Program-made: the position numbers and the translations under genes
Notes under the pieces: generated by a model
The model's input: only the letters and a program-made list of their open reading frames with translations
Databases searched by the model: none
What the model was told of the DNA's origin: nothing
Shown: positions 53,739 to 62,826 of the stretch, one piece after another
How the letters are laid out: each line of letters starts with the position of its first letter
Position numbering within the stretch: position 1 is the first letter of the stretch
Origin: SHZI01 sp049290495
GTDB lineage: Bacteria > Pseudomonadota > Gammaproteobacteria > Steroidobacterales > GCA-2729495
Direction of reading: 5' to 3'
DNA length: 64,000 nt
Assembly (NCBI GenBank): GCA_049290495.1
Contig: JBATNV010000195.1
Coordinates: forward strand, 1 to 64,000

Positions 53739-54602
53739 CTACGCAATCAGCAGGCGATCCAGAATCGCACCGGCCAGCAGCAGGCCGAGCTGTATGATTG
53801 AGGCAGCGAATACCCGCCAGGCCTGTGGAATGCTGGGCTTGTAGACCAGCACGATGCAGGGCCGCAGAAAGATCACGCCGCCGACAACTGCGCTGAGCAG
53901 ATAAATCCAGCCCATGCCCAGCCAGAACGGCACCACCGACAGCAGCACGAGCAGGATGGTGTGCACGAGAATCGTAATCGTGCTGACGCGCTCTTCGAAC
54001 ACGACCGGCAGCATCGGCACACCGGCCGCCTTGTAGTCCCTGCGGCAGGCATAGGCGAGCGCCCAGAAATGCGGTGGAGTCCATAGAAACAGGACGACGG
54101 CGAGAGTCAATGGCGCTGGCGCGAATTCAGCACCGACCGCTGCAGCGCCCGCCATAACGGCAAAACTGCCTGCCAGGCCACCGATCACGATGTTGAGCCA
54201 CGTGCGCCGCTTCAGCCAGACGGTGTAGATGACACCGTAGGTGAACGCGCCGAGGAAGATATAGAACGCAGCGATTGCATTGGTGGCCAGCGCGGCAGCG
54301 ACGCATGACAGAATCAGCACCAGCAGAATGCCGACGTACCAGATTGGCGTCACGGCAAAGCGGCCGGTAACGAAGGCCCGCGTCGAGGTGCGTCGCATGA
54401 CGCGGTCGATATCTGCTTCCCAGAGCTGGTTGAAAGCTCCGGCACTCGCTGATGACAGCAGTGTCGCCACGCCCAGCACGGCTACTTGCCAGGCGGCGAG
54501 ATCCGATGACGGACTGACCGCGATACCGGCCAGTGCACAGGCCATGATGAGGAATCCAAGCCGCATCTTGGTAGTGTCGTAGATGGTTCGCAGGGTTTCC
54601 AA
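53739..54602 (-). CDS. ctaB: Protohaem IX farnesyltransferase (haem O synthase)
   Basis: 287 residues with about eight membrane helices and the prenyltransferase motif AGAFNQLWEADIDRVMRRTSTRAFVTGR (N-x-x-x-D-x-x-D) and the second Asp-rich-like region. It makes haem O for terminal oxidases (COX10/CyoE group). The oxidase genes are not nearby; the gene is alone on the minus strand. Confidence 0.94.
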   Translation of the reverse strand: METLRTIYDTTKMRLGFLIMACALAGIAVSPSSDLAAWQVAVLGVATLLSSASAGAFNQLWEADIDRVMRRTSTRAFVTGRFAVTPIWYVGILLVLILSCVAAALATNAIAAFYIFLGAFTYGVIYTVWLKRRTWLNIVIGGLAGSFAVMAGAAAVGAEFAPAPLTLAVVLFLWTPPHFWALAYACRRDYKAAGVPMLPVVFEERVSTITILVHTILLVLLSVVPFWLGMGWIYLLSAVVGGVIFLRPCIVLVYKPSIPQAWRVFAASIIQLGLLLAGAILDRLLIA

Positions 54603-54700
54603 GTCGAAGCAGCCTTGATGATTGCCGTGATTCTGGAGCCATTCTAACCCAAGCTCCGCCAGATTCCGTTCCGGAGCTATCGTGGCATTTCGCCGCCCTT

Positions 54701-54726
54701 ATATAAGGCGGTTATGGCCGGATAAC
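54701..54726 (+). promoter_or_regulatory. Candidate CysB-binding region before cysH
   Basis: ATATAAGGCGGTTAT (54701-54715) holds ATAA/TTAT half-sites 5 bases apart and is followed by GGCCGGATAAC. A similar element, GGTTATGCCGGG, occurs before cysG at 56771. LysR-type CysB sites usually have such ATAA/TTAT arms. The gap 54603-54807 shows no gene. Confidence 0.45.
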
Positions 54727-54807
54727 AACAACGTCGTTCCCATGCCGCATTTGCGCGGTTAGCGTGCAGCCTGTCGCATCAGACCACCGAGCCGCAGGAG
54801 TTAGCGA

Positions 54808-55599
54808 GTGCCCGCAGTCGCCACACTGATTTCCACAGCGCAAAGTACAGCCGCCGGCGTCGAGGAGCCCGGGATCCTGTTCGATGAGGTGGAAACGCGC
54901 GCGCAGGCTGTCGCGCACTGCAATGCGCACTTTGAGTCCTTGTCGGCCGAAGGCCGCGTGGCCTGGGCGCTGGAACACTTGCCGGGCACACACGTACTGA
55001 CTTCGAGCTTTGGCATCCAGGCCGCCATATTGCTGCACCTCGTTACCCGCCAGCGAGCGGATATCCCGGTGGTCTTCATCGACACCGGCTATTTGTTTGC
55101 TGAAACCTATAGCTTCGTCGATGCGCTGACCGAGCGACTGAAGCTCAATCTCAAGGTTTACCGCAGCCCGTACAGCCCAGCCTGGCAGGAAAGTCGCCAC
55201 GGCCAGCGCTGGCAGCTCGGCCTCGCCGGCATCGATGCCTACAACCGCGAGAACAAGGTCGAGCCCATGGAGCATGCACTGCGCGAACTCAGCGTCGGCA
55301 GCTGGTTTGCCGGACTGCGCCGCAGCCAGTCTTCAAGCCGCAGCAACGTGCCGTTTCTGAAAGCCCAGGGCGAACGCTGGAAGGTACATCCGATCGCCGA
55401 CTGGTCGGACCGCGACGTTTACCGCTATCTGAAGGATCACGACCTGCCCTATCACCCACTCTGGGAAAAGGGCTACATCTCGGTCGGTGATATACACACC
55501 ACCAAACCGATTCATGCCGTCAACACTGCTGAAGAAACCCGCTTCTTCGGCCTGAAGCGCGAGTGCGGGCTGCACGATATCGATCTGTCGGGACTCTAG
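54808..55599 (+). CDS. cysH: Phosphoadenylyl-sulfate (PAPS) reductase CysH
   Basis: 263 residues from GTG 54808, seven bases after GCAGGAG. SSFGIQAAILLHLV with the PP-loop, VVFIDTGYLF, and the C-terminal nucleophile KRECGLH. The CC pairs of APS reductases with an iron-sulfur cluster are absent, so PAPS is the likely substrate: reduction to sulfite in assimilation. Its stop overlaps the convergent cysB stop by 4 bases. Confidence 0.94.
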   Translation: MPAVATLISTAQSTAAGVEEPGILFDEVETRAQAVAHCNAHFESLSAEGRVAWALEHLPGTHVLTSSFGIQAAILLHLVTRQRADIPVVFIDTGYLFAETYSFVDALTERLKLNLKVYRSPYSPAWQESRHGQRWQLGLAGIDAYNRENKVEPMEHALRELSVGSWFAGLRRSQSSSRSNVPFLKAQGERWKVHPIADWSDRDVYRYLKDHDLPYHPLWEKGYISVGDIHTTKPIHAVNTAEETRFFGLKRECGLHDIDLSGL

Positions 55600-56609
55600 G
55601 GCCGGACAACTGCGCCGGGCGCATCCTCACAGCCGCCGCGCATCGGCAACTGTGCCTCATCAAACAGCTCGTCGACCTCCGCCTGGGTGCTCAGCTGCGC
55701 GGCCTTGCGAGTCAGCTGTGGCGTGAGGTGCGGCGCAAACATCGCAATAAAATCCACCATGTAACGGCGCAGCACCGAATCGCGGCGAAAGCCGAGCCAG
55801 GTCGTCACGCGCGGGAACATTCCGGCTGCTGACAGCGCCGTAAGGTCCTTCTGGTCCTGGCACTCGTAGGCCATCGGCGCAACGATGCCGACGCCCATGC
55901 CCATGCGCACATAGGTCTTGATGATGTCGGCATCGCGTGCGGTAAATACCACGTTCGGTTCAAGCCCCTGCGCAGCAAAGGCTTTCTTCAGCGAGGATTC
56001 TCCGGTGACGCCAAACACATAGGTCACCAGCGGATAACCGGCCAGCACGCGCAGGTTCAGTTCCTTGCTGCCGGTCAGCGGATGCCCGTTGGGTACCAGC
56101 ACGATGCGGTCCCAGCTGTAACAGGGCAACAACACCAGTCCGGGAAACAACTGGCGTGAGCCGGTCGCGATGGCGAAGTCCACGCGATTGGCAGCCACCA
56201 GTTCGGCGATCTGCTCCGAGGTACCCTGCTGCAGTTCGAGATTGATCTTCGGATAGCGCTCGCGAAATTCACGGATCACATCTGGCAGTACATGCCGCGC
56301 CTGGGTGTGTGTGGTGGCGATGGACAACGTACCTTCCTGCTCACCGGACAGGTCACTCGCCAGGTTACGGATGTTCTCGACTTCGCGCATGATGCGGCGG
56401 GCGCGGCCGATCACATCCTTGCCGGCCGGCGTGATCGCCGTAAGACTCTTGCCCTTGCGCGTAAAGAGCTGCACGCCGAGCTCCTGCTCGAGCAGCTTCA
56501 GCTGCTTGCTGATACCGGGCTGGCTGGTATACAGCCGCTCGGCTGCCGCCGTTATGTTAAGACCGCTGTCGGCGATAGCCACCAGGTATTTGAGCTGCTG
56601 CAGAGTCAT
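55596..56609 (-). CDS. cysB: LysR-family regulator CysB
   Basis: 337 residues from ATG 56609. N-terminal TLQQLKYLVAIADSGLNITAAAERLYTSQPGISKQLKLLE is the CysB helix-turn-helix; the ligand-binding domain keeps TTHTQARHVLPDVI and RDADIIKTYVRMGMGVGIVA. It activates cysteine biosynthesis genes when N-acetylserine accumulates. Lies between cysH and cysG, its likely targets. Confidence 0.95.
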   Translation of the reverse strand: MTLQQLKYLVAIADSGLNITAAAERLYTSQPGISKQLKLLEQELGVQLFTRKGKSLTAITPAGKDVIGRARRIMREVENIRNLASDLSGEQEGTLSIATTHTQARHVLPDVIREFRERYPKINLELQQGTSEQIAELVAANRVDFAIATGSRQLFPGLVLLPCYSWDRIVLVPNGHPLTGSKELNLRVLAGYPLVTYVFGVTGESSLKKAFAAQGLEPNVVFTARDADIIKTYVRMGMGVGIVAPMAYECQDQKDLTALSAAGMFPRVTTWLGFRRDSVLRRYMVDFIAMFAPHLTPQLTRKAAQLSTQAEVDELFDEAQLPMRGGCEDAPGAVVRP

Positions 56610-56770
56610 GGGCGGCCGAAAATGCTCGGGGAAGGTCAGGGCCTCATATAACCATTCGTTACAAGTGACTGTCAACCCCGCCAGGCCGGGAGTGAAACCC
56701 GCACGGTTACTCCAAACGGTCGTTCAGGTGTGAGACCAGCGCCTTCAGCGGCCGAAAATGAGATGCCTCG

Positions 56771-56811
56771 GGTTATGCCGGGTAGCGATGAGCCCAGAAG
56801 GAATAACTATT
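56771..56811 (+). promoter_or_regulatory. Candidate CysB-binding region before cysG
   Basis: GGTTATGCCGGG (56771-56782) repeats the motif seen before cysH, and GGAATAACTATT (56800-56811) follows, so that TTAT and ATAA arms face each other. The gap 56610-56904 between cysB and cysG shows no gene. Tentative; no clear -35/-10 was assigned. Confidence 0.4.
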
Positions 56812-56904
56812 TTTTTTCGGGCAGCAGCAGCTATATCGTACCTATTCAGTCCCTGATTACGGCGAGCCGGGACCTCATCGACCAGACCCGGCGGATCAGA
56901 CCAC

Positions 56905-58353
56905 ATGCACCAGCTACCGATTTTCGTCACCCTGAAGGGCCAGCCCTGTCTCGTGGTCGGCGGCGGCGAGGTCGCCGACCGCAAGGTGCGCCAGTTGCTC
57001 GCCGCCGGTGCAACCGTCACCGTCAACAGTCCACAGCTGGTCAGCAGCCTGCAGGAACTGCTGGACACAAAACGCATCAGTGCCGTGCTGGACACCTTCG
57101 ACACCACTCTCATCGAGACACATCTACTGGTAATCGCTGCGACCAGCGATCGTGCGGTAAATCACGCGGTCGCCGCGGCTGCGCATAAGACGCTGCGTCT
57201 CTGCAATGTCGTGGACGATCCGGCGCACTCCAGTTTCATCAGTCCTTCGATCGTGGATCGCTCACCACTTATCGTCGCGATCTCAAGCGGCGGACAGGCA
57301 CCGGTGCTCGCACGGATGCTGCGCCAGCAGCTTGAACGCTGGCTGCCGCTGCGTCTCGGTGCACTCGCCGACTGGGCGGGCCAGTGGCGTGACACGATCA
57401 AGACACGGCTGCCGGACATCCAGGCCAGGCGCCTGTTCTGGGAACGTACCTTCAGCGGCGCGCTCAGCAATCACGTTCTGGCCGGCCGCATGCAAGCCGC
57501 TGACGACGCGCTGCGCAGCGCACTTGATGCGCAGGCCGACGCAGGCAGTGTCAGCGGCGAAGCCTGGCTGGTCGGCGCTGGGCCCGGTGACCCGGAACTA
57601 CTCAGCCTGCGCGGCTTTCATCTGCTGCAGCACGCCGATGTCGTGATGCACGACAGACTGGTCGCACCGGAACTGCTGGCTTTTGCCCGGCGCGATGCCG
57701 AGTTTATCGATGTGGGCAAAACCGGCGGTGGTCCGGGCACCAGTCAGGCGCAGATCAATGCCTTGCTGCTGGCACGCGTCCGCACCGGTAAACGCGTTTG
57801 CCGGCTCAAAGGTGGCGACCCTTATGTTTTTGGCCGCGGCAGCGAAGAAGCCGAAGTGCTGGCCCAGGCGGGCCTGCGGTTTCAGGTGGTTCCCGGTATC
57901 ACGGCGGCCAATGGCTGTGGTGCCTATGCCGGTATTCCGCTCACGCATCGAGGCCTCGCCCAGGCGGTCACGTTTGTCACCGGGCATCTCGCGCCAGACA
58001 GTGACGTAGCGGGTGACGATCTCAACTGGGCCGCGCTCGCTGCACTCAAACAGACGCTGGTCATCTATATGAGCGGCCGCAAACTGGCGGCCATCGCAGC
58101 ACAGCTCATGACTCACGGCCGCGCTGGCCAAACCCCTGCGGCTGTGGTCATCGCAGGCACCACGCCGCAGCAGCGCATCATCAGCGGCACACTGGCTGAC
58201 ATCGCGCAGCGCGCTGCGGATGCTGGCCTCGGGTCGCCAGCACTTTTATATGTGGGCGAAGTCGTCGGGCTGGCCGGGCATCTCGGCCGACATACGCCTG
58301 GCGGACCGACGACCAGACCCAGCCTTGAACTTCGCCCAGGCGACCTGCAGTAA
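56905..58353 (+). CDS. cysG: Sirohaem synthase CysG (trifunctional)
   Basis: 482 residues. N-terminal half: NAD-binding LVVGGGEVADRKVRQLLAAGA of the precorrin-2 dehydrogenase/ferrochelatase; C-terminal half: uroporphyrinogen-III methyltransferase with GAGPGDPELLSLRG, RLKGGDPYVFGRGSEEAE and VVPGITAANG. It turns uroporphyrinogen III into sirohaem, the cofactor of sulfite and nitrite reductases. First gene of the cysG-cysK-hem operon. Confidence 0.95.
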   Translation: MHQLPIFVTLKGQPCLVVGGGEVADRKVRQLLAAGATVTVNSPQLVSSLQELLDTKRISAVLDTFDTTLIETHLLVIAATSDRAVNHAVAAAAHKTLRLCNVVDDPAHSSFISPSIVDRSPLIVAISSGGQAPVLARMLRQQLERWLPLRLGALADWAGQWRDTIKTRLPDIQARRLFWERTFSGALSNHVLAGRMQAADDALRSALDAQADAGSVSGEAWLVGAGPGDPELLSLRGFHLLQHADVVMHDRLVAPELLAFARRDAEFIDVGKTGGGPGTSQAQINALLLARVRTGKRVCRLKGGDPYVFGRGSEEAEVLAQAGLRFQVVPGITAANGCGAYAGIPLTHRGLAQAVTFVTGHLAPDSDVAGDDLNWAALAALKQTLVIYMSGRKLAAIAAQLMTHGRAGQTPAAVVIAGTTPQQRIISGTLADIAQRAADAGLGSPALLYVGEVVGLAGHLGRHTPGGPTTRPSLELRPGDLQ

Positions 58354-58382
58354 AATCGAATCAACTACCCGGGAGCATTCTC

Positions 58383-59357
58383 ATGATCTACAACAACATC
58401 CTCGCCACGATCGGTAAAACACCAATCATCAGGCTCAACCGGCTCGCGCCAACGCATGTTGATATGTATGTGAAGGCTGAGTCCTTCAATCCGGGTGGCT
58501 CCGTAAAGGATCGCCTGGCCTACGGCGTCATCCTCGACGCCGAGCGTCGCGGCACGCTCCGCCCGGGACAAACCGTCGTCGAGGCCACCTCAGGCAACAC
58601 TGGCGTCGCGATGGCGATGGTCTGCGCCGTGAAGGGCTACCCCTTTGTTGCCGTGATGACCGAGACCTTTTCGATCGAACGCCGCAAGATCATGCGCGCC
58701 TACGGCGCAAAGGTGATCCTGACCTCGGCCGCTGGCCGCGGTACAGAAATGGTGCGCCGGGCCGAAGAACTGGCGCGCAAACACGGCTGGTTTCTCGCGC
58801 GGCAATTCGATAATCCGGCCAATCCCGCTTACCACCGCGAGACCACCGGGCCGGAAATCCTGCAGGACTTCGCCGACCGTCGCCTCGATTACTGGGTCAC
58901 TGGCTGGGGCACCGGCGGCACAATGACGGGCGCAGGCGAGATCATCAAGATGGCACGCCCGGGGGTTCGCATCGTTGCGGTAGAACCCGATGGGGCATCG
59001 CTGCTCGGTGGCAAGGAATGGAAACCACACAAGATCCAGGGCTGGACGCCGGACTTCGTTCCCGGCGTACTGAATCCAGCCGTGTTTGATGAGCTGGTGA
59101 CCGTGTCGGATGAAGAAGCGAAGAACACCGCACTGCGTCTGGCTCGCGAAGAAGGCATCTTCGTCGGCCTGTCGGCCGGCGGCACGCTCGCCGCGGCACT
59201 CAAGGTGGCCGAGCGCGCCGAGCCCGGCTCCGTGCTGCTCACCATGCTGCCGGATACCGGCGAGCGCTATCTCAGCACCTGGCTATTCCAGGAAGTTCCG
59301 GAAGGCTCGGATGACGAATGGCTGGCGACTGTTGACGGTGGCGGGAAGAGTGGCTGA
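58383..59357 (+). CDS. cysK: O-acetylserine sulfhydrylase (cysteine synthase) CysK
   Basis: 324 residues. PLP Lys in NPGGSVKDRLA, substrate loop TSGNTG, GTGGTM and the late SAGGTLAAAL match cysteine synthase A; length is that of CysK rather than CysM. It makes cysteine from O-acetylserine and sulfide. A good ribosome site (GGGAG) lies before ATG 58383. It overlaps the next gene by 8 bases, which ties cysteine synthesis to the haem genes. Confidence 0.93.
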   Translation: MIYNNILATIGKTPIIRLNRLAPTHVDMYVKAESFNPGGSVKDRLAYGVILDAERRGTLRPGQTVVEATSGNTGVAMAMVCAVKGYPFVAVMTETFSIERRKIMRAYGAKVILTSAAGRGTEMVRRAEELARKHGWFLARQFDNPANPAYHRETTGPEILQDFADRRLDYWVTGWGTGGTMTGAGEIIKMARPGVRIVAVEPDGASLLGGKEWKPHKIQGWTPDFVPGVLNPAVFDELVTVSDEEAKNTALRLAREEGIFVGLSAGGTLAAALKVAERAEPGSVLLTMLPDTGERYLSTWLFQEVPEGSDDEWLATVDGGGKSG

Positions 59358-60309
59358 GTCCGGCTGCAGACTGACGAACGACAGGCTGTGGGTACTGCAC
59401 GCGCCGCACCATACCGGTGCCGCCGGTATGTCGGTGCAAAACCTCAAAGCCCTGCAGGGATCTGGCGTGCTGGTGGATACCTGCATGCGTCAGTTGCTGT
59501 TCGGTGTGGGAGCACGGCCGGTCACCTACCCGGCAAACGCTGCCGCGCTGGAAATATTTTCTGGCGTACAGGCATACCGGTTGCTGCTCGAGATCATCAC
59601 TGGACTGCGCAGCGCCATCCGCGGTGAGACCAATGTGTATGGACAGTTCCGGCGCGCCTGGCAAACGACGCTGAACAGTTTGCCCGGCAGCGTCACGCAG
59701 CCGCTATCGCCGATCATCGAGTCGTTGTTCAGCGATGCGCGTCAAGTCCGTCAGCAGCATCTGCAGGGCGTGGGCGGAAACTCTTACGGTAGCCTGGCCC
59801 GTCGCCTGCTCGCGCCCGCCCGCGGCGCCCGCGTGCTGTTCGTTGGCACAGGTGAACTGGCCCGCTCGATCCTGCCCTTCTTCCACGCAAACGAAACTGG
59901 CGCCTGGAATCATCGCCCGACCACACCACTCACCGTCGCTCACTGGTTCAGCGCGGCGCAGGCCGACGTGGCAGCACGTTGGGCTCAACACATCATCTTC
60001 ACCACGCCAGCCGATACGGAACACGATAGCGGCTGGCAAAACCGGTTGCGGCACGGCGGTGTACGCAGCGTTCTGCACCTCGGTCAGCGGCGCAGCGAAG
60101 CCTTGCCGTGGACTGGCGTCGATGCCGCCTTTGACCTGGACGATATCCTGAGCGCCGCCGAAGCACGCGCCAACATCGCCTCGCTGCAACTCGTGCGTGC
60201 ACGCGCCGCCTGCACGGAACTGGCCTACGCACGCTTCCCGGCAGCGCCGCCGGATACACGCCGCGTACTGGAAGATACTCTGCCACTGCTGATCTCGGCG
60301 CGGGCCTGA
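59350..60309 (+). CDS. hemA: Short, divergent glutamyl-tRNA reductase HemA-like protein
   Basis: 319 residues from GTG 59350 (GTG 59338 possible), about 100 shorter than usual HemA. VDTCMRQL keeps the catalytic Cys (C45) and Arg of the TCNR motif; SGVQAYRLLLEIITGLRSAIRGETNVYGQFRRAW matches the GEPQILGQ block; and VLFVGTGELARSILPFF is the NADPH site. The N-terminal domain is cut down and the C-terminal dimerisation domain looks reduced. First committed step of the C5 pathway is the likely role; operon position before hemC, hemB and hemL supports it. Confidence 0.8.
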   Translation: MAESGCRLTNDRLWVLHAPHHTGAAGMSVQNLKALQGSGVLVDTCMRQLLFGVGARPVTYPANAAALEIFSGVQAYRLLLEIITGLRSAIRGETNVYGQFRRAWQTTLNSLPGSVTQPLSPIIESLFSDARQVRQQHLQGVGGNSYGSLARRLLAPARGARVLFVGTGELARSILPFFHANETGAWNHRPTTPLTVAHWFSAAQADVAARWAQHIIFTTPADTEHDSGWQNRLRHGGVRSVLHLGQRRSEALPWTGVDAAFDLDDILSAAEARANIASLQLVRARAACTELAYARFPAAPPDTRRVLEDTLPLLISARA

Positions 60310-60319
60310 GGCAGGCGGC

Positions 60320-61861
60320 ATGCAGCGCACACTTCGACTCGGCACACGCGCTTCGCTGCTGGCGATGGCGCAGAGTCGTCAGGTCGCCGCGCAGCTCATG
60401 CGCCTGAACACCGGACTTGAGGTGCAGCTGCACCCGGTCACGACGCGCGGCGACCGCGATCAGTTGGCGTCACTCAATACGGTCAATGACCCGGATTTCT
60501 TCTCTGCCGAGCTCGACACGGCGCTGCTCAAAGGCGAGGTCGATTTTTGCGTGCATTCGCTGAAGGATCTGCCTGCACTCCCACACGCGGGAATTGTCCG
60601 GGCAGCCCTGCCCGTACGCGAAAACCCGCGCGATGTGATCGTCTGGCGCGGCGACATCATGGCGCGGCTTGCCGTCGGCACGCCGCTGCACATCGGCGCA
60701 TCGTCTGCCCGTCGCCAGGGCAACATCGAGGACTTTTTGCCCACTGCACTGCCCGCCACCGGCCAGGCAGCTGTGTTGCAGTTTGTGGAACTGCGCGGTC
60801 CAGTCGACGCGCGTCTTGCACGCTTGCGGCCCAACGATGCAGGCGACGACGCGCTAGACGGCGTCGTGCTCGCCCTCGCCGGATTGATCCGTCTCTGGAA
60901 TGACAGCGCCGCGCACGCGGCTGTCGCCGAGCTGTTACGCGAGGTGCGCTGGACCGTGCTGCCGCTGGCCCGCTGCCCGGGCGCCGCCGGTCAGGGCATC
61001 CTGGCGATCGAGTGCCGCACTGAAGATGCGGAGATACTGAAACTGCTGCGCACCCTCCACGACCCGGAAACTGCCGAACTCGCTGCACTGGAAAGATCGG
61101 CGCTGGCGCAGTGGCCGAAGGCACAGCGCGCAGCGTTCGGCGCGACTGCGATCATGCACGCAAGTCTCGGCCCGGTCTGTTATGTACACGGCACAGCTGA
61201 CGGCAAGGTGGTTGAACGCATCGTCTGGAACCAGCCGCCAGCGCCGCACACCGAGGTGAACGCTTTCAATGGTATCGCCTGGCAGCGTCTGTGCGCGCGC
61301 CAGACAGCAGTGGGTACCTTGCCGGAACTCGCTACGCTGCCAGCACATTCAGCCGTATTTGTCGCCTACTGGCATGCGCTGCAGAACCAGCAGCTGGGCC
61401 CCGAGGTACGACTCTGGACCAGTGGTGTCGAGAGCTGGCGGCAGCTTGCCGCGCGCGGTTTCTGGGTGGAAGGCTGCGGTGATCACCTGGGCTTCGAAGA
61501 TATCCGCAGCACTCTCGGCTGCCCGGTACTCGGGCTGCCGCCACTGCAGGACTGGACTGCAGTCACCTCAAAGGAAGCGGTGCCAGGCTGGTGCGACTCC
61601 GGTATTGGCCGAGTGCTCTCGACTTACAAGATCCTGCCACCGGTAGATGGCCCTGCACTATGCGCCGTCAAGGTTGAGGCCGCCCGTGCAACGCATTGCT
61701 ACTGGAGTAATGCGGAACAGTTTCATGCGCTGCGGGCCGTGCTCCCCGAGCACGCACACCATGCCTGCGGTGCGGGCAAGACGCGTAAGTCGCTGCATGC
61801 CGCTGGCGTCGATGCGCAACCCTTTCCGAACGGACACGAGTGGCAGCGATGGCTGCAATGA
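60320..61861 (+). CDS. hemC: HemC-HemD-like fusion with cofactor Cys replaced by Gln
   Basis: 513 residues. Residues 1-300 are porphobilinogen deaminase-like: LRLGTRASLLAMAQSRQVA, VHSLKDLP (catalytic Asp about D83), GASSARRQ, and PGAAGQGILAIEC. Gapless alignment of the C-terminal stretch with E. coli HemC ([20 protein letters not shown] against ERSALAQWPKAQRAAFGATA) puts Gln 269 where the dipyrromethane-cofactor Cys should be. Residues about 310-513 (LWTSGVESWRQLAARGFWVEG) resemble uroporphyrinogen-III synthase of HemC-HemD fusions. Overlaps hemB (ATGA). Confidence 0.82.
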   Translation: MQRTLRLGTRASLLAMAQSRQVAAQLMRLNTGLEVQLHPVTTRGDRDQLASLNTVNDPDFFSAELDTALLKGEVDFCVHSLKDLPALPHAGIVRAALPVRENPRDVIVWRGDIMARLAVGTPLHIGASSARRQGNIEDFLPTALPATGQAAVLQFVELRGPVDARLARLRPNDAGDDALDGVVLALAGLIRLWNDSAAHAAVAELLREVRWTVLPLARCPGAAGQGILAIECRTEDAEILKLLRTLHDPETAELAALERSALAQWPKAQRAAFGATAIMHASLGPVCYVHGTADGKVVERIVWNQPPAPHTEVNAFNGIAWQRLCARQTAVGTLPELATLPAHSAVFVAYWHALQNQQLGPEVRLWTSGVESWRQLAARGFWVEGCGDHLGFEDIRSTLGCPVLGLPPLQDWTAVTSKEAVPGWCDSGIGRVLSTYKILPPVDGPALCAVKVEAARATHCYWSNAEQFHALRAVLPEHAHHACGAGKTRKSLHAAGVDAQPFPNGHEWQRWLQ

Positions 61862-62826
61862 GCCTGCGGCGCACGCGCGACAACCGCCATATACGCGAAC
61901 TGACGCGCGAGGTGCGCCTGCATGTCGAGCAGTTCATACAGCCGCTGTTTGTCGTCGAGGGCTTGCGCGAGCGCGAAGCTGTGCCCGGTCTGGCCGATGT
62001 CTTTCGCGATACCGAAGCTACGCTGCTGCGCCAGATCGAGACAGACATGGCCCAGGGCATCACGAAGTTTTTACTGTTCGGTGTGCCTGCAGGAAAACAT
62101 GATCACGACTTTTCCCACGCGATCACAACAGACAACATCGCGGCAATCCGCCGCCATTTTGGTAGCGACATCTGGTTGGCCGTGGACGTCTGCCTGTGCT
62201 CGCACACCACGCATGGGCACTGCGGCATCCTCAACGACAACCGCGACCATGTTCTGAACGACGCTTCGGTAACAGCACTGGCTGCGGCCGCATTACAATT
62301 TGCAGAGGCCGGCGCCGACTGCGTGGCACCCAGCGACATGCAGGATGGCCGGATCGCCGCAATCCGCACGGCACTGGACCAGGCCGGCCGCGAGCGGTGT
62401 GCGATCATGAGCTATGCCGCCAAATTCAACTCCGCTTTTTACGGCCCGTTCCGACTGGCGGCAGAGTCTGCACCGGCCAGTGATCTGCCGCTACGCGACC
62501 GGGCCAGCTACCAGATCGATCCGGCGCGTCCTTCCGATGCGCTGCTCTGCGCGGAACGCGATGCCGCCGAAGGTGCCGACATCCTGATGGTAAAGCCGGG
62601 CCTGCCCTGTCTCGATGTACTCGCCCTGCTTTCGGCGCGGATCCACAAACCCTGGGCGGTGTACCAGACCAGCGGTGAACAGGCGGGTATCGACGTACTC
62701 GCCGAGCGTGGACTCGCTGATCCGCTGCGCGCGCAACTGGAAAGCTGGACTGCCTTCTCGCGCGCCGGGGCAAACATGATCATCAGCTACGCCGCACGGC
62801 GTGCGCGCCGGTATCTCGCCGCATGA
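61858..62826 (+). CDS. hemB: Porphobilinogen synthase (delta-aminolevulinate dehydratase) HemB
   Basis: 322 residues from ATG 61858, overlapping the hemCD stop; GTG 61840 and ATG 61849 are less likely. Zinc site DVCLCSHTTHGHCG (CxC-x7-C), Schiff-base lysines in SYAAKFNSAFYGPFR and MVKPGLP. It condenses two ALA molecules. Overlaps hemL by 4 bases. Confidence 0.95.
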   Translation: MSLRRTRDNRHIRELTREVRLHVEQFIQPLFVVEGLREREAVPGLADVFRDTEATLLRQIETDMAQGITKFLLFGVPAGKHDHDFSHAITTDNIAAIRRHFGSDIWLAVDVCLCSHTTHGHCGILNDNRDHVLNDASVTALAAAALQFAEAGADCVAPSDMQDGRIAAIRTALDQAGRERCAIMSYAAKFNSAFYGPFRLAAESAPASDLPLRDRASYQIDPARPSDALLCAERDAAEGADILMVKPGLPCLDVLALLSARIHKPWAVYQTSGEQAGIDVLAERGLADPLRAQLESWTAFSRAGANMIISYAARRARRYLAA

